Both the position numbers and the translations under genes were made by a program. This document shows positions 54,790-64,000 of a DNA stretch of 64,000 nucleotides, piece by piece (the stretch's first letter is position 1; each line of letters opens with the position of its first letter). Where the stretch lies: assembly GCA_019925095.2 (NCBI GenBank), contig CM034401.1:4557838-4621837 (forward strand). The letters run 5' to 3'. This DNA is from Dendrolimus kikuchii. Taxonomy: Eukaryota; Arthropoda; Insecta; Lepidoptera; Lasiocampidae. Below the pieces are notes generated by a model. It saw nothing but the letters and a program-made list of their open reading frames with translations, was not told the origin of the DNA and did no database searches.

Positions 54790-55135
54790 CTAGGATATGC
54801 CTGCGACTTCGTCCATGCTTGACTTGAAATTCCCGCGGGATTTGCGGGACATAAAGCACGACAGCATTTAAAAAGAATGTAAGCTATCGTATTAGTGCAA
54901 ACTGTGTCGGAATAATCAAATTTTTATGCACCCGAACTACTTCAAACTGTTTCAAGGAAAATTCCCGCGGGATTACCAGAATAAAAAGTAACGCAGATTT
55001 TAAGTTTAAAAATTAGCTGTCGATCAGCAATAACCGCATCGAAATCGGCCCCGTAATTTTGACGTGAATGCCGAACAACCAGGCAAGAAATCTAAAAAAA
55101 ATGTATCGTGTTCTCCGTCGTTTAACTTTCGCTTC
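54790..55135 (+). repeat. Interspersed repeat family v, copy 3
   Basis: ctaggatatgcctgcgactt, cttgacttgaaattcccgcg, cgcatcgaaatcggccccgt and ccaggcaagaaatct in family order. Confidence 0.75.
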
Positions 55136-55275
55136 ATCTAATTTCATTAATCTCTTCCTCTTCTTTTTCTCTTCTCTAGAGTCTCGTATGAATAAGTACT
55201 ATTTAGGTAAGCATGTTCCACCTTCGACCGCATTCATCGTTCGACATTAGGCGTGATCGTGGTTAAACGCGAACC

Positions 55276-55392
<117 letters not shown>

Positions 55393-55399
55393 GAAACAA

Positions 55400-55545
55400 A
55401 GTCGTGTTAGTTACACCATTTATAACTCAAGAACGGCGGGACCAATTTTTATGATTATTGTGTTTTTGGAATTGTCTTCGTCCAGAATAGGATAATAAGT
55501 ATTAAATTATGATATTCATTAGTAAAAATTATTATCATTAAAAAA
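55400..55545. other. Repeat-tail-like stretch
   Basis: Contains ttataactcaagaacggcgg then gaccaatttttatg, a LINE/SINE tail phrase. No clear partner in the window. Confidence 0.35.
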
Positions 55546-55649
55546 ACATCGGTCACAACATCAGTCTAGCCATTCATTTGTTATGATGTGTTGATGATCT
55601 TTCCTGGTCGATTTCGGCAATGGTGACTGTATTTAAACTCATTTTCATT

Positions 55650-55985
55650 TGTGTGATTTAGGTGAATTATTTTTGTGTGTGTTTAAGTGGGTCCCGGGAT
55701 GGTTTAGGTTCAAATTTGAACCAGGTAGATGACGCTGTAATCGGTTTTCAGGATTTAGGTGAAATTGCTTTTGTGTTTGTTCAAGTGGATCCCGGGATGG
55801 TTTAGATTCACGATTGAACCCGGTAGGTGGCTCCGCTGAATACCTCTTTAACGGTAGGATCGATTTTGATGATTTTTTTGTGTTTTTTTCAATCGAGAAT
55901 AGTTTAGATTAACAATTGGTCTCGGTTGATGGCGCTGCAATCAATTTTTTTTAAGGGCTAGACAAAGTCTGCCGGGTACTTTTAG
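55650..55985 (-). repeat. Interspersed repeat family q, copy 5, with three internal units
   Basis: The ~97-bp unit (ggatttaggtgaa, cccgggatggttta, ttgaacccggtaggtgg) occurs twice in recognisable form and once more diverged; the family start lies at the right end (gtctgccgggtac). Confidence 0.75.
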
Positions 55986-56074
55986 TATAAAAAATCTCTC
56001 CATATACACGTATAATATGTTTGAAGTGCGTAAACCTTTATTTGTTCCAATTTATAGACAATTAGACATCTATA

Positions 56075-56470
56075 CATATAAAAATCAATTGCTGTTCGTT
56101 AGTCTCGCTAAAACTCGAGAACGACTGGACTGATTTGGCTAATTTTGGTTTTAATTATTTGTGGAAATCCAGGGAAGGTTTAAAAGGTAAGTAAATATGA
56201 AAAAAATGCTTGGAATATAGTAAAAACAACAATCTCGCTTTCCCTTAGTAACTATTCCTACCTGTCAAACATTTGATGTTCGTCCCGTCGTTTAGAAATC
56301 AATTAAATTTGAAAGTCGTTCAGTAATAGAATTAAATTTAAAAGTGAAGGTTTTGTTCATTTTTTTGGTTTTGAATGTCAAACGTTTGATGTTCGTCCCG
56401 TCGTTCAGAAATCAACGTTGTTATGTTTTGATTCTGAAGCGGTACGAAGTTTGCCGGGTCACCTAGTACA
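56075..56470 (+). repeat. Interspersed repeat family y, copy 2
   Basis: Same order as 35007-35283, but tttgatgttcgtcccgtcgt occurs twice (about 56271 and 56384), so this copy has an internal duplication of roughly 110 bp. Confidence 0.8.
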
Positions 56471-56479
56471 TTATAAAAA

Positions 56480-57480
56480 AAACTAAATACCTATGCAAAC
56501 TCACATTATTAGTATGGATTGAGGCTTACGGAATCGACAGAAAATCTTATATACTAAATTTAACAATAATCTTTTTGAACAAGGTTGTGAAGAATATATA
56601 TACAAATACACAAAAATTTTGATAAACCTTAAAAAGAATTAAAAAAATCTACGAATTTCTACTCAATTATATAGAACCAAACCTTATACTGCTTTTATTT
56701 AGAAATCATTTTAATAATAAAACGTCAAAAAGAGGCAGTTAACTATTCACGTAGTTTAGAAGTTTTTGTCTAAGGTTTTTTATTCTTCTCACATGGTAAA
56801 AATACCTTGTGGATTGGTATGGGAATTAAAGTATTAAATAACTAGGACAGTTGTCCTAGTTATTAGTTTCATTTTCAAGCCATCTTTTATGGGAAAGTCT
56901 TAGTCCATAGCTATAATATTTGGTTTGCAAAATTTATGCGATATCACGTCCGCATATTACAATAAACCGAATATTTTAGAAGGACCTCACCTAGAGAGAA
57001 GGGGCAAAAGGAGGTATCAAATTCTGAAGTAATGAGTGTCTTGCAGAGGAGGGTGTTCGACTTCTTAGTAGAACAGGACACCAAAGGCAGTTACGAGTTT
57101 GACAAGTTAAATTAGAGGCAAATCTTCAATTCCTCTTTGTAGTGATATAGAAACCACGCAAATCTTCATCTCCCGTAACGACTTCAATAAACAAAATTGT
57201 TAAAGTTAAAACTAATCAAAACTTTCTCACTTATAATTGGGGAGATGCGATTCAATCCGTAATAACATCATACTAAAATCACAGTATAAATATATCAGTA
57301 TCAGTAGATCTACCAGAGTAAATCTAAACGACAGGGCCACAAGTCTGTAATTTTCACGAAAAAACCATTTCAGTGCGAGTCAAGATACATTCGACTGACA
57401 GGTTGTCAAATATCCGTAGTCTTTGAAGTTCACATTAAATCGGACTCGGTCAAATCGAGATTGATTCAATATTAAACCGA
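56480..57480. other. No gene; 28-bp palindrome at 56837-56864
   Basis: The palindrome has 13-bp arms (aataactaggaca) around a GT centre. The rest shows nothing recognisable. Confidence 0.45.
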
Positions 57481-57554
57481 GACGGTAATTACAGGCTACC
57501 AAAACGTGCGTCCGGTTTCTGGTGATAGAAGAGAGATTGCGGGACAAGATCGTC

Positions 57555-57660
57555 GTTTAATTGCCTGAAGCAGGCAAACAGGCAGACGGTCCATCGTACG
57601 TTGTCTATCGGGACATTTGCAATACCTGGGGCGATTCCAACGTATTCCCAGTCTCGAGGA
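57555..57660 (-). repeat. Possible L310-related fragment
   Basis: aggcaaacaggcagacggtc and gggacatttgcaatacctgg resemble the tail-proximal part of L310, but the match is weak. Confidence 0.35.
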
Positions 57661-57839
57661 TGAGAAAGGGTTAGGAGAGAGAATAGAAAGGATTAGATAA
57701 TCTGGATGGAATAGGGCGATAAGAAAGCGGGAGGCGAATGTGGACCACCAGAACTTCTCACTTACTGTGCGAAACGCAATTAGCTTGAGTCTAACCATTT
57801 CATGCCGATGTTCTGTAGAAGCGTGTTATTATACCAACT

Positions 57840-58330
57840 GTGCCAAGCCAGCGAGTTGTCATCGCTGTCGTCAGCCATTCGCAGTCCACTGCTGGACGTA
57901 GGCCTCCCCAAGTCGGCGCCACTCATACCCGTCCTCTAACTTCCTCATTCAGCGCCTACCGGCAATCTTTCACAGGTCGTTGGTCCATCGGGCTAGAGTG
58001 CGTCCGATATTACGTTTAGTGAGACGCGGTCTCCACTCCAGGACTCGTCTGCTCTATCGGCCATCGGTCCTGCGGCAGACGTGACCGGCCCACTGCCAAT
58101 TCAACTTGCTAATTTTGCGAGCTATGTCGGTTACCTTGGTTCTCTTACAGATATCCTCATTTCTAATTCTATCCATAAGAGAAACACCCAACAGCTCGCT
58201 ACATAGCCCGTTGAGCGACTTGGAACTTGTGGGCCAATCCTGCCGTCAGTGTCCATGTCTCGGCCCCGTAAGTTAGGACGGGGAGGATGCATTGCTCGAA
58301 AATTTTCGTCTTCAAGCATTACGGGATGGT
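57840..58330 (-). pseudogene. RTE-type LINE reverse transcriptase C-terminus, subfamily d
   Basis: The minus strand reads KTKIFEQCILPVLTYGAET, WTLTAGLAHKFQVAQRAM, a TAG, then in a shifted frame LLGVSLMDRIRNEDICKR, DIARKISKLNWQWAGHVCR, RVLEWRPRLTKRNIGRTLA, RWTNDL and EWRRLGEAYVQQWTANG. These are the YGAETW, LG.S..D.IRN..I, W.WAGH..R and WRP blocks of a well-known RTE-like group. At least four stops and one frameshift disable it. Confidence 0.88.
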
Positions 58331-58339
58331 AGTAATGGT

Positions 58340-59130
58340 CAGGAGGGAGCTGTCATCAAGATAATTACTTATACCGCGTGTTTATGGAACAATTCACAGC
58401 ACTTTTAGTTAGTTTAGTTTAGTAATGACAAGTGTCGAAATAAAAAATCTCGTAATCTTAATTTTATCGTGGTTTCATGTGATAATCCAAAACTTAAATG
58501 TTCAGTAATTTTTAAACTAACAAAGATGTATGTCACTACTATGATAGTGTTGCAACATCACTCATTTAGTGTTTTGAAATTACAATTGATTTTTATAATT
58601 TTTTTAACTACTCGAAACCATATTTTTCTATACAAAAAGTAAATTATTTTAAACTGTTTTATCAAGAGTTTCATCATAATTGACGTTTGAGAATTGACTC
58701 GCGGCAGTGTAATTTATCTTCATCCACAGCGCCGCGCAGTAGACGCTGTTTTTGAAATAATATTGCATATAGGTATTCTTACTGTTTCACTATCTATACT
58801 GTGATAAAACTTAGTACAGTATCATCTCATTTGGTAGAAATAATTTAATACGAAATTGTATTTTGCGCACCATTAACTTTCAATTTGCGTGATTGCGCGA
58901 TTTCGCTGGTGTGCGCTGAAGACGCTTGGTTTTGGGGACGGAAAATAACAAAAGGCTTTACCCAAGGATTGAACAGGAATCATTACACTGCCTTGACGCT
59001 TATTGTTATTAAATTTCGTTACAAGCACGATACTAATTACTTTGTCCTCATATTGAATCATATTAATTTCCTAAAAATATAATATTTTATATGGAATTTT
59101 TATAATGCTCCGTTTTTGCTAATTTCTACT
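58340..59130. other. No feature recognised
   Basis: AT-rich, no gene seen. Confidence 0.5.
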
Positions 59131-59139
59131 TTTTTTTAC

Positions 59140-59280
59140 AAAACTAACGGTTCTGGCAGACATTAATGCACTGAAAAAATAAAAATCTAGAACCCGGTTC
59201 CAGCGCGACCTACTGGGTTTAATTGTGAATCTAAACCAATCCCATACCCACTCAAACACTATTTTTTACACCTTAGGTAA
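59140..59280 (+). repeat. Interspersed repeat family q, copy 6
   Basis: ggttctggcagacattaatg, aaaatctagaacccggttcc, agcgcgacctactgggttta and tcccatacccactcaaacac. The first part is diverged. Confidence 0.6.
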
Positions 59281-59304
59281 CATTATTGAAGTTTTAGTAG
59301 AGAT

Positions 59305-59455
59305 TCCTAACTTTTTCTAGTAATAAATATAGCCTATATTAATCTGGGATAATGTAGCATTCTAATGGCAAAACAATTTTTGAAATCGGTTTTGTAGTTT
59401 TTGAGTTTATTAGTTACAAACATATAAATTTTTCCTTTTTATAATGTTAATTTAG
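59305..59455 (-). repeat. Interspersed repeat family w, reverse copy
   Basis: Plus-strand gatttcaaaaa-type and gttttgtagtttttgagttt are inverse forms of the aaaactactggatcgatttc block at 36190. Confidence 0.6.
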
Positions 59456-59459
59456 GTAA

Positions 59460-60298
59460 TGAATACTTGTTTATAATTAAAAGGGTTATGTTTTTGGCTA
59501 CAGAACCTTGAACAATTACTAAATGATATTTGGAAGGGGGGGTGGGGGTTAACACCTGTAGTCTTACAAACTAAAGTTACAGAGATAGCTAAAGAACAGC
59601 TATTCATAAATCTCCTTGTGACCGGAAAACTAATTATTATTAAAATAGACTTTGATTAAATTCGCATTTCCAGATGCAAGACTATCCACAAACAAGTCGA
59701 TGTCCACATAATCCGTCTTGCTGAGTTTGTTGAATTCATTAACTGTTCTAACAAAAAATGAGTGGCGTCTGAAGGCTGTACGTGTCAAGGGCGAATAAAG
59801 TAATTTTCATATATTAATATTTATTTTGAAAATGAATCTCTAAAGCTATCCAGCCGTTCAGTGAAGCACGACAGTCGCGTTGCTCTTGATTCCTCTTATT
59901 AGCCGTTCAGTTGCTTCGATGTAGTTATGTTCCGAGCCATTTGTTAGAGGGGACGTTTAAACGGCGAAAAAACGTGACAAGAAAACAGAAGGAACACATT
60001 AAGCTGCCTTTATTGGTAGCATTGTTCTTTATTGCGCTCAAACGTTCAGTATTACTCGGCAGTCATATTAAAACGACAACGTTCATGTACTACAAGTTTA
60101 TTAATGAAAATAAACTAAGGGCTTGTTTATTAACTGAACGTAAAGAATTTTATAGTATACAGGATTTATTTATTTTTTATACTTTCATGTTTATATGTGT
60201 TGGTGTAACTATACTTGCTAAACACTATAGTAATTGCTATACTCATCCGAAGTTGACACCCAACACGCCAAACCTTGCAATTTATAATTATATATAAT
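59460..60298. other. No supported gene
   Basis: A 128-codon open stretch at 59911-60297 has no domain, no signal of codon bias and no repeat partner; I treat it as chance. Confidence 0.45.
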
Positions 60299-60299
60299 T

Positions 60300-60531
60300 A
60301 GGTGGTAGGGCATTTGCCCGACTGGATAGGTACCACCCCTGGTCTAGAGTATGTCGCCATAACAACCTTAAGTTGTGTTCCGGCATTAGTGACCAGGTTC
60401 CAGTCTCCCTTAAGAGAGCAGCAGCGCATTTGTAGCACTTTTGGTGTTGCAAATGTCCATAGGCGATGGTAACCGCTTTCCATCAAGTGGGCCGTCTGCC
60501 TGTCTGCTGAACTCCTGCAATAAAAAAAAAA
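60300..60531 (+). repeat. L310 repeat, short form
   Basis: Starts aggtggtagggcatttgccc and ends ctgctgaactcctgcaataa followed by poly-A. Confidence 0.86.
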
Positions 60532-60644
60532 CTAGTATATAATTAGGTTTTTAGCCATGGAGTAGAGCACTGCTGGTCTGTAATACAGGGGCAACATTTT
60601 GCTATTATTATCTCGGTAAAAATCGCAGGTTACTAAAGTCTCAA

Positions 60645-60870
60645 TCGTAGGTTTGCCTGATTTCGGTATTCTCGTAATCCCAGTGGCGTGCTAGTGGGGC
60701 GAGTTTTCTCTTATAAATATTATAAAGATAGAGTGCTATCTTTAAAAATATTTATAAGAGAAAACTCGCGAAATAATTTTTTTAAATTTTAGCAGGTATT
60801 GAACATCTGTCTCGGCTAACGCCATTTCTGCTAATAGTGATACCATTTTTTAAAATATTATTATATATAA
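60645..60870 (+). repeat. Interspersed repeat family x, copy 2, with hairpin
   Basis: Related to 33985-34215. It contains a 71-bp palindrome at 60699-60769: gcgagttttctcttataaat and its inverse around an AGTG loop, with one single-base length difference between the arms. Confidence 0.7.
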
Positions 60871-60874
60871 AAGA

Positions 60875-61160
60875 TAATTATTGTGTATTTAGAAGTATAC
60901 GATTTTTTGACACTATCGCCATGGAATTCTAACTTAAATAACTTCGCAACGCTAAGATATTGCTGATCTGCAATAGGCACAGTTTCGGACAAGAGGAATT
61001 TTATTATCTGTAAATTGTTTTGTAAGAAAATTAATTAATTAATTTTATTTTAGGAATGCTTACAATCTAATACAAACAAAATATAGTAATAATAATATTT
61101 AAAAATTATAACAATTAGTTTCTATTATATTCTATTTTTTTTAATGCTGTCGCTTCTGGA
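60875..61160. other. No feature recognised
   Basis: AT-rich sequence. Confidence 0.5.
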
Positions 61161-61164
61161 CATT

Positions 61165-61380
61165 TTCAACACCAATGTTCTGCAAACATCGAAGCTACCA
61201 CCCCTGGTCTAAAGTATGGCGCCATAAAAACTTTGAGTTGTGTTCCGTCATTAGTGGCTAGATTTCAGTCTCCGTTTAGAGAGAGGCAGCACATTGGTAG
61301 CAGCTTTGGTGTTACAAATGTCCATAGGTGATCAAGTGGGTCGTCTGCATGTCTGCTGAACTCATGCAATAAAAAAAATA
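61165..61380 (+). repeat. L310 repeat, diverged copy
   Basis: ctaccacccctggtctaaag, cataaaaactttgagttgtg, gtagcagctttggtgttaca and tgctgaactcatgcaataaa in family order with deletions. Confidence 0.75.
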
Positions 61381-61487
61381 TTAATATATTATCGGCCAGG
61401 TTCCAATCCATCCGCCAGTTCCGAGGCCTGCGACATATTAGTATCTTAGCTTCATGTATTGATAGCATCAGCATCAGCAGTAAAAAG

Positions 61488-61650
61488 GGATAGATAGATA
61501 TGTATTACTTTATTGTTCACAAAAATAAACAATTACAAAATGAAAAATCACAATACTTTTACAGCGAAACAGAAGGCGGTCTAATCGGCACCACGATACA
61601 CCTTACAACTACTTAGATAACAACTCTGCATCACATATGTACTTGCAGCC
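61488..61650 (-). mobile_element. LINE 3' UTR with CTAT tail, reverse
   Basis: Plus-strand gatagatagatatgtattac, tttattgttcacaaaaataa and agaaggcggtctaatcggca. The minus strand therefore ends aataaagtaatacatatcta with a CTAT tail. Confidence 0.6.
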
Positions 61651-61779
61651 TCTTAGAGTCGATCGATCCGTCTTACAACATGAAGTTAGATCGCTAGCAG
61701 TCAAGTTTGAGTACCACTGACTTAAAACGATTTTTAAGTTTAAGTTTTTTTCACTTAAGCGACTTCATTTACAGAACAC

Positions 61780-62250
61780 TTTTAATAAGTTATGTCTAGG
61801 TACTTATAATTAAATTAAAAAGAAAGTATTTTCACAATTGCATTCTGAATGCAATTAAGCATTACACGGTTCTTGTTTATATTTCAATTTGGATGAAGCA
61901 ACCAAAGTAAATTGAAGTGTGCATAAAATTGTATCATTCAATGTCATTGTCGTTGTTTTAATTTCTGCGCCTTTCAAGCAAATTGAATTTAATTTGATTG
62001 AACTGAAAATAATTTTTTACTTTTTACTCATTTGACAAACAACTCCTACCCGTATTTTTTCAGGAAATTCAATGTCCAAGGGGGTGAAAAGGGGGATGGA
62101 AGTTTGTGTGAAAATCCGTTTTCAAAATAATAAGTGCAAAATTTCACATAACTACTTCTAGTTAGTATATAATCATTATTTAAAATTAGTAAGTATCAGT
62201 AGTAGTAGAAGTAATATTAAGTGTACTTAGATGGTCGACAGCGACGTACA
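61780..62250. other. No feature recognised
   Basis: AT-rich, no gene seen. Confidence 0.5.
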
Positions 62251-62252
62251 AA

Positions 62253-62452
62253 CCGCACGCAGAAGGTTTGCCGATGACTGCTTACTATTATTGTATATAC
62301 ATATGTAAAGTATATACAATAATAGTAAGCAGTCAATAATAAACTAAAATAATAAATTTAATGCAACAACTATTTATGTAATGTTTTTTGTCAACCCTAC
62401 TAACCATCGACGCGTGATATCATGAGGCTATCGGCAAACCTTCTACGCGCGG
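62253..62452. repeat. Nested inverted repeats with a perfect 26-bp hairpin
   Basis: Inner arms 62275-62300 and 62310-62335 (gactgcttactattattgta...) pair perfectly around a 9-nt loop. Outer arms agaaggtttgccgat (62261-62275) and atcggcaaaccttct (62430-62444) are a perfect 15-bp inverted pair, extending imperfectly to about 23 bp. The hairpin abuts the left outer arm. Confidence 0.9.
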
Positions 62453-62526
62453 GCAGTACCCGCTAAGATGAAATTGAAGATATTTTGAAGAAAGGCCAGA
62501 AAAGTACTTTAAATAAACATATATAT

Positions 62527-62632
62527 ATATGAGGTGTGTAAGAATAAGCCTAAATGGCACTCTGTTGTTCGTGCCTACCCCGCAAGGGAACTGGCGTGAA
62601 GTTATGTATGTATGTATGTATGTATATATATA
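62527..62632 (+). mobile_element. RTE-type LINE 3' end, copy a8
   Basis: About 75 coding bases (KNKPKWHSVVRAYPARELA, stop) then (TATG)n and (TA)n. Confidence 0.85.
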
Positions 62633-62634
62633 TA

Positions 62635-62755
62635 TATATAAAGAGTTTAATGAAAGTTGATGAAGCGAAAAGTGTTTGTCAGGATCGTAGCAAGTAGAAA
62701 TCCATCGTCTCTAGCCCAGTGGGAAACAGGCGTAACAATATGTATGTGTGTAGCA
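62635..62755 (+). mobile_element. RTE-type LINE 3' end, subfamily b copy 2
   Basis: LMKVDEAKSVCQDRSK, a TAG where a Trp codon is expected, then a shortened AYP-type end and tatgtatgtgtg tail. It follows copy a8 directly in the same orientation. Confidence 0.72.
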
Positions 62756-62759
62756 CTTA

Positions 62760-63455
62760 GTAGGTAGTTGAGTAATAGGCTCTACCCGGAAACTATCCCG
62801 TTTTCTGGGATAAAATGTATCCTGTGTCCATCCTCGGCAATGAAACTACAGATGTACCTACTAAATTTGAGTAAATACTGTTAGCAACGAATTATTGTAA
62901 TATTGCTCACTCTGAAGAATTTTGAAAGAAAGGAGGACAGCCTGTAATCGTAATGCTAATAGACACGAGGTATTTTATTTAAAAGAAATAAAAAAGTCTT
63001 CATAGTCAAGTATTTTTATTGAACATAAAAATACATTAAGTAAAATCCGAAGCGAAGTAGTGGCAAGAAGTTAAACTGTTAAACGGTCCGCTTTATTTAG
63101 ATTCAATTTCAGGGTGACCCTTCGCAAAACGCTTTGTTTTTAGATTGTCACTTTCCCCTTGTATCTTGTAATGGAGGAAGCGCGTGACAAGAATGTTCTG
63201 TATATTATTAGTAACCTCTGCCAAAGAGAACAGAAGGCCTATGAATAAAAGCAAACTGATTACTAAGACTTGATATGTATCGGCGTCGGACAATGGAGTT
63301 TTGTTTCGTCAAAGTGTAGCCTAATTCTCTGTAGTGGTTTCGAAATTGGCTTTTTCTTGATAGATCTTTCCAAATCTTTCAAGGTTCCGTAATTATTTTT
63401 ACAAAAACGAATTGTGTGGATTCGCTTTATATATTCTTCATGCCTTTTTTTGTCA
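62760..63455. other. No supported gene
   Basis: Open stretches on the minus strand at 63093-63472 have no recognisable domain. Confidence 0.45.
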
Positions 63456-63459
63456 ACGC

Positions 63460-63850
63460 TGCGGGAATGCATTTGCGCATATCAACCCCCGGGGGAGGCC
63501 ACCAAGGGGTATGTGGGACTCTCGGCTGCCGGTGTTGTACACAAGCTTTACATTAGAACTTGCAAGCACCAACCGCCAGATTATCTACTAAACCTTCCAG
63601 CGTCCGACCGCATCATGATGAGATGCCACGAGACCATAGCCATGGGTATGACTACCGTGGCCTCGATGCAAGTTGACAAGGAGTAGTATCCCTGGACTAG
63701 AACACCCCACGGCACTGGGTGTGGCTCGCCGTGAGAGTCCCCGTCTACCTCCCAGTTCCACCACGTTATCGTGAGGAGATGACAAAGCGCCGTCTGCGAC
63801 AGAGGTCCGCCTGCTCATCCTCCTTCCTTATAGAACTGTTGCGTAGCTGA
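63460..63850 (+). other. GC-rich block of unknown origin
   Basis: From cgctgcgggaatgcatttgc to ctcatcctccttccttatag the sequence is much richer in G+C than the rest of the window. A plus-strand frame reads GEATKGYVGLSAAGVVHKL, then CKHQPPDYLLNLPAS and ends at 63684-63686; the minus strand is also open from 63818 to 63588. Neither has a motif I recognise. It may be an exon-like or transposon-gag remnant. Confidence 0.4.
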
Positions 63851-64000
63851 ATGTGGGAGTATATAGGTAAATTAGCTTCGAGACGTTTTTGCGTTTGTAG
63901 TAGTGTACGGTCAGCACATAAATAAACTGCTACTTTTATATATTTTTATAGGCAGGTACCTACTAAAAATGAAACTAATAATATTAAAATAATAACTATT
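63851..64000. other. No feature recognised
   Basis: AT-rich window end. Confidence 0.5.

Noticed and set aside
57496..57798. 100-codon minus-strand frame
   Set aside because: No domain; it partly overlaps an L310-like scrap and is followed by RTE-d remnants in another frame.
59911..60297. 128-codon open frame
   Set aside because: No domain, low-complexity hydrophobic C-terminus and AT-driven composition; it ends at the edge of an L310 insertion.

Overview
The window looks like AT-rich intergenic DNA from an insect, most likely a moth or butterfly. The basis is the mix of elements: RTE-, jockey- and CR1-type LINE ends, a tRNA-derived SINE, a copia element, a mariner of about 1.3 kb, and many short repeats of a style common in lepidopteran genomes (general knowledge; no search was run). 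I found no host protein-coding gene, rRNA or intact tRNA. Almost every longer open frame lies in a transposon remnant or in simple or tandem repeat.

Layout. 0-12.5 kb: RTE and other LINE tails, a 1301-bp dead mariner nested between outer inverted repeats (1882-3734), an 850-bp element with inverted ends (5355-6205), two copies of a ~310-bp A-tailed repeat (called L310 here), a solo LTR (10407-10889) and a 597-bp MITE-like element (11499-12095). 12.5-23 kb: SINE copies, a (TA)n tract, a 154-bp satellite array bounded by a short inverted repeat (16174-17327), a truncated jockey reverse transcriptase, a 52-bp satellite array (19530-20130) and stacked RTE fragments. 23-37 kb: L310 and SINE copies carrying later insertions with target-site duplications, a long (CA)n, and a near-perfect 69-bp hairpin. 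37.4-39.2 kb: a 71-bp satellite array of about 25 units. 41-44 kb: L310, SINE, a CR1-like RT fragment and a second solo LTR.

The one complete autonomous-type element is a copia retrotransposon on the minus strand (44341-49023). It has 203-bp LTRs differing at one base, a 5-bp GAGAT duplication, a primer-binding site complementary to the anticodon region of initiator tRNA-Met, and gag, protease, integrase, RT and RNase H. It is defective: a gag frameshift, an in-frame UAA before RT, and Leu where the third catalytic acidic residue of integrase should be. From 49 kb to the end there are more LINE ends, SINE copies, microsatellites, foldback hairpins and a GC-rich block of unknown identity (63460-63850).

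The elements do not form a pathway. They record successive insertions: 5'-truncated LINE copies sharing a fixed 3' end, nonautonomous passengers, solo LTRs left by recombination, and satellites grown inside or beside them. Family names are from remembered protein motifs and should be confirmed by search.
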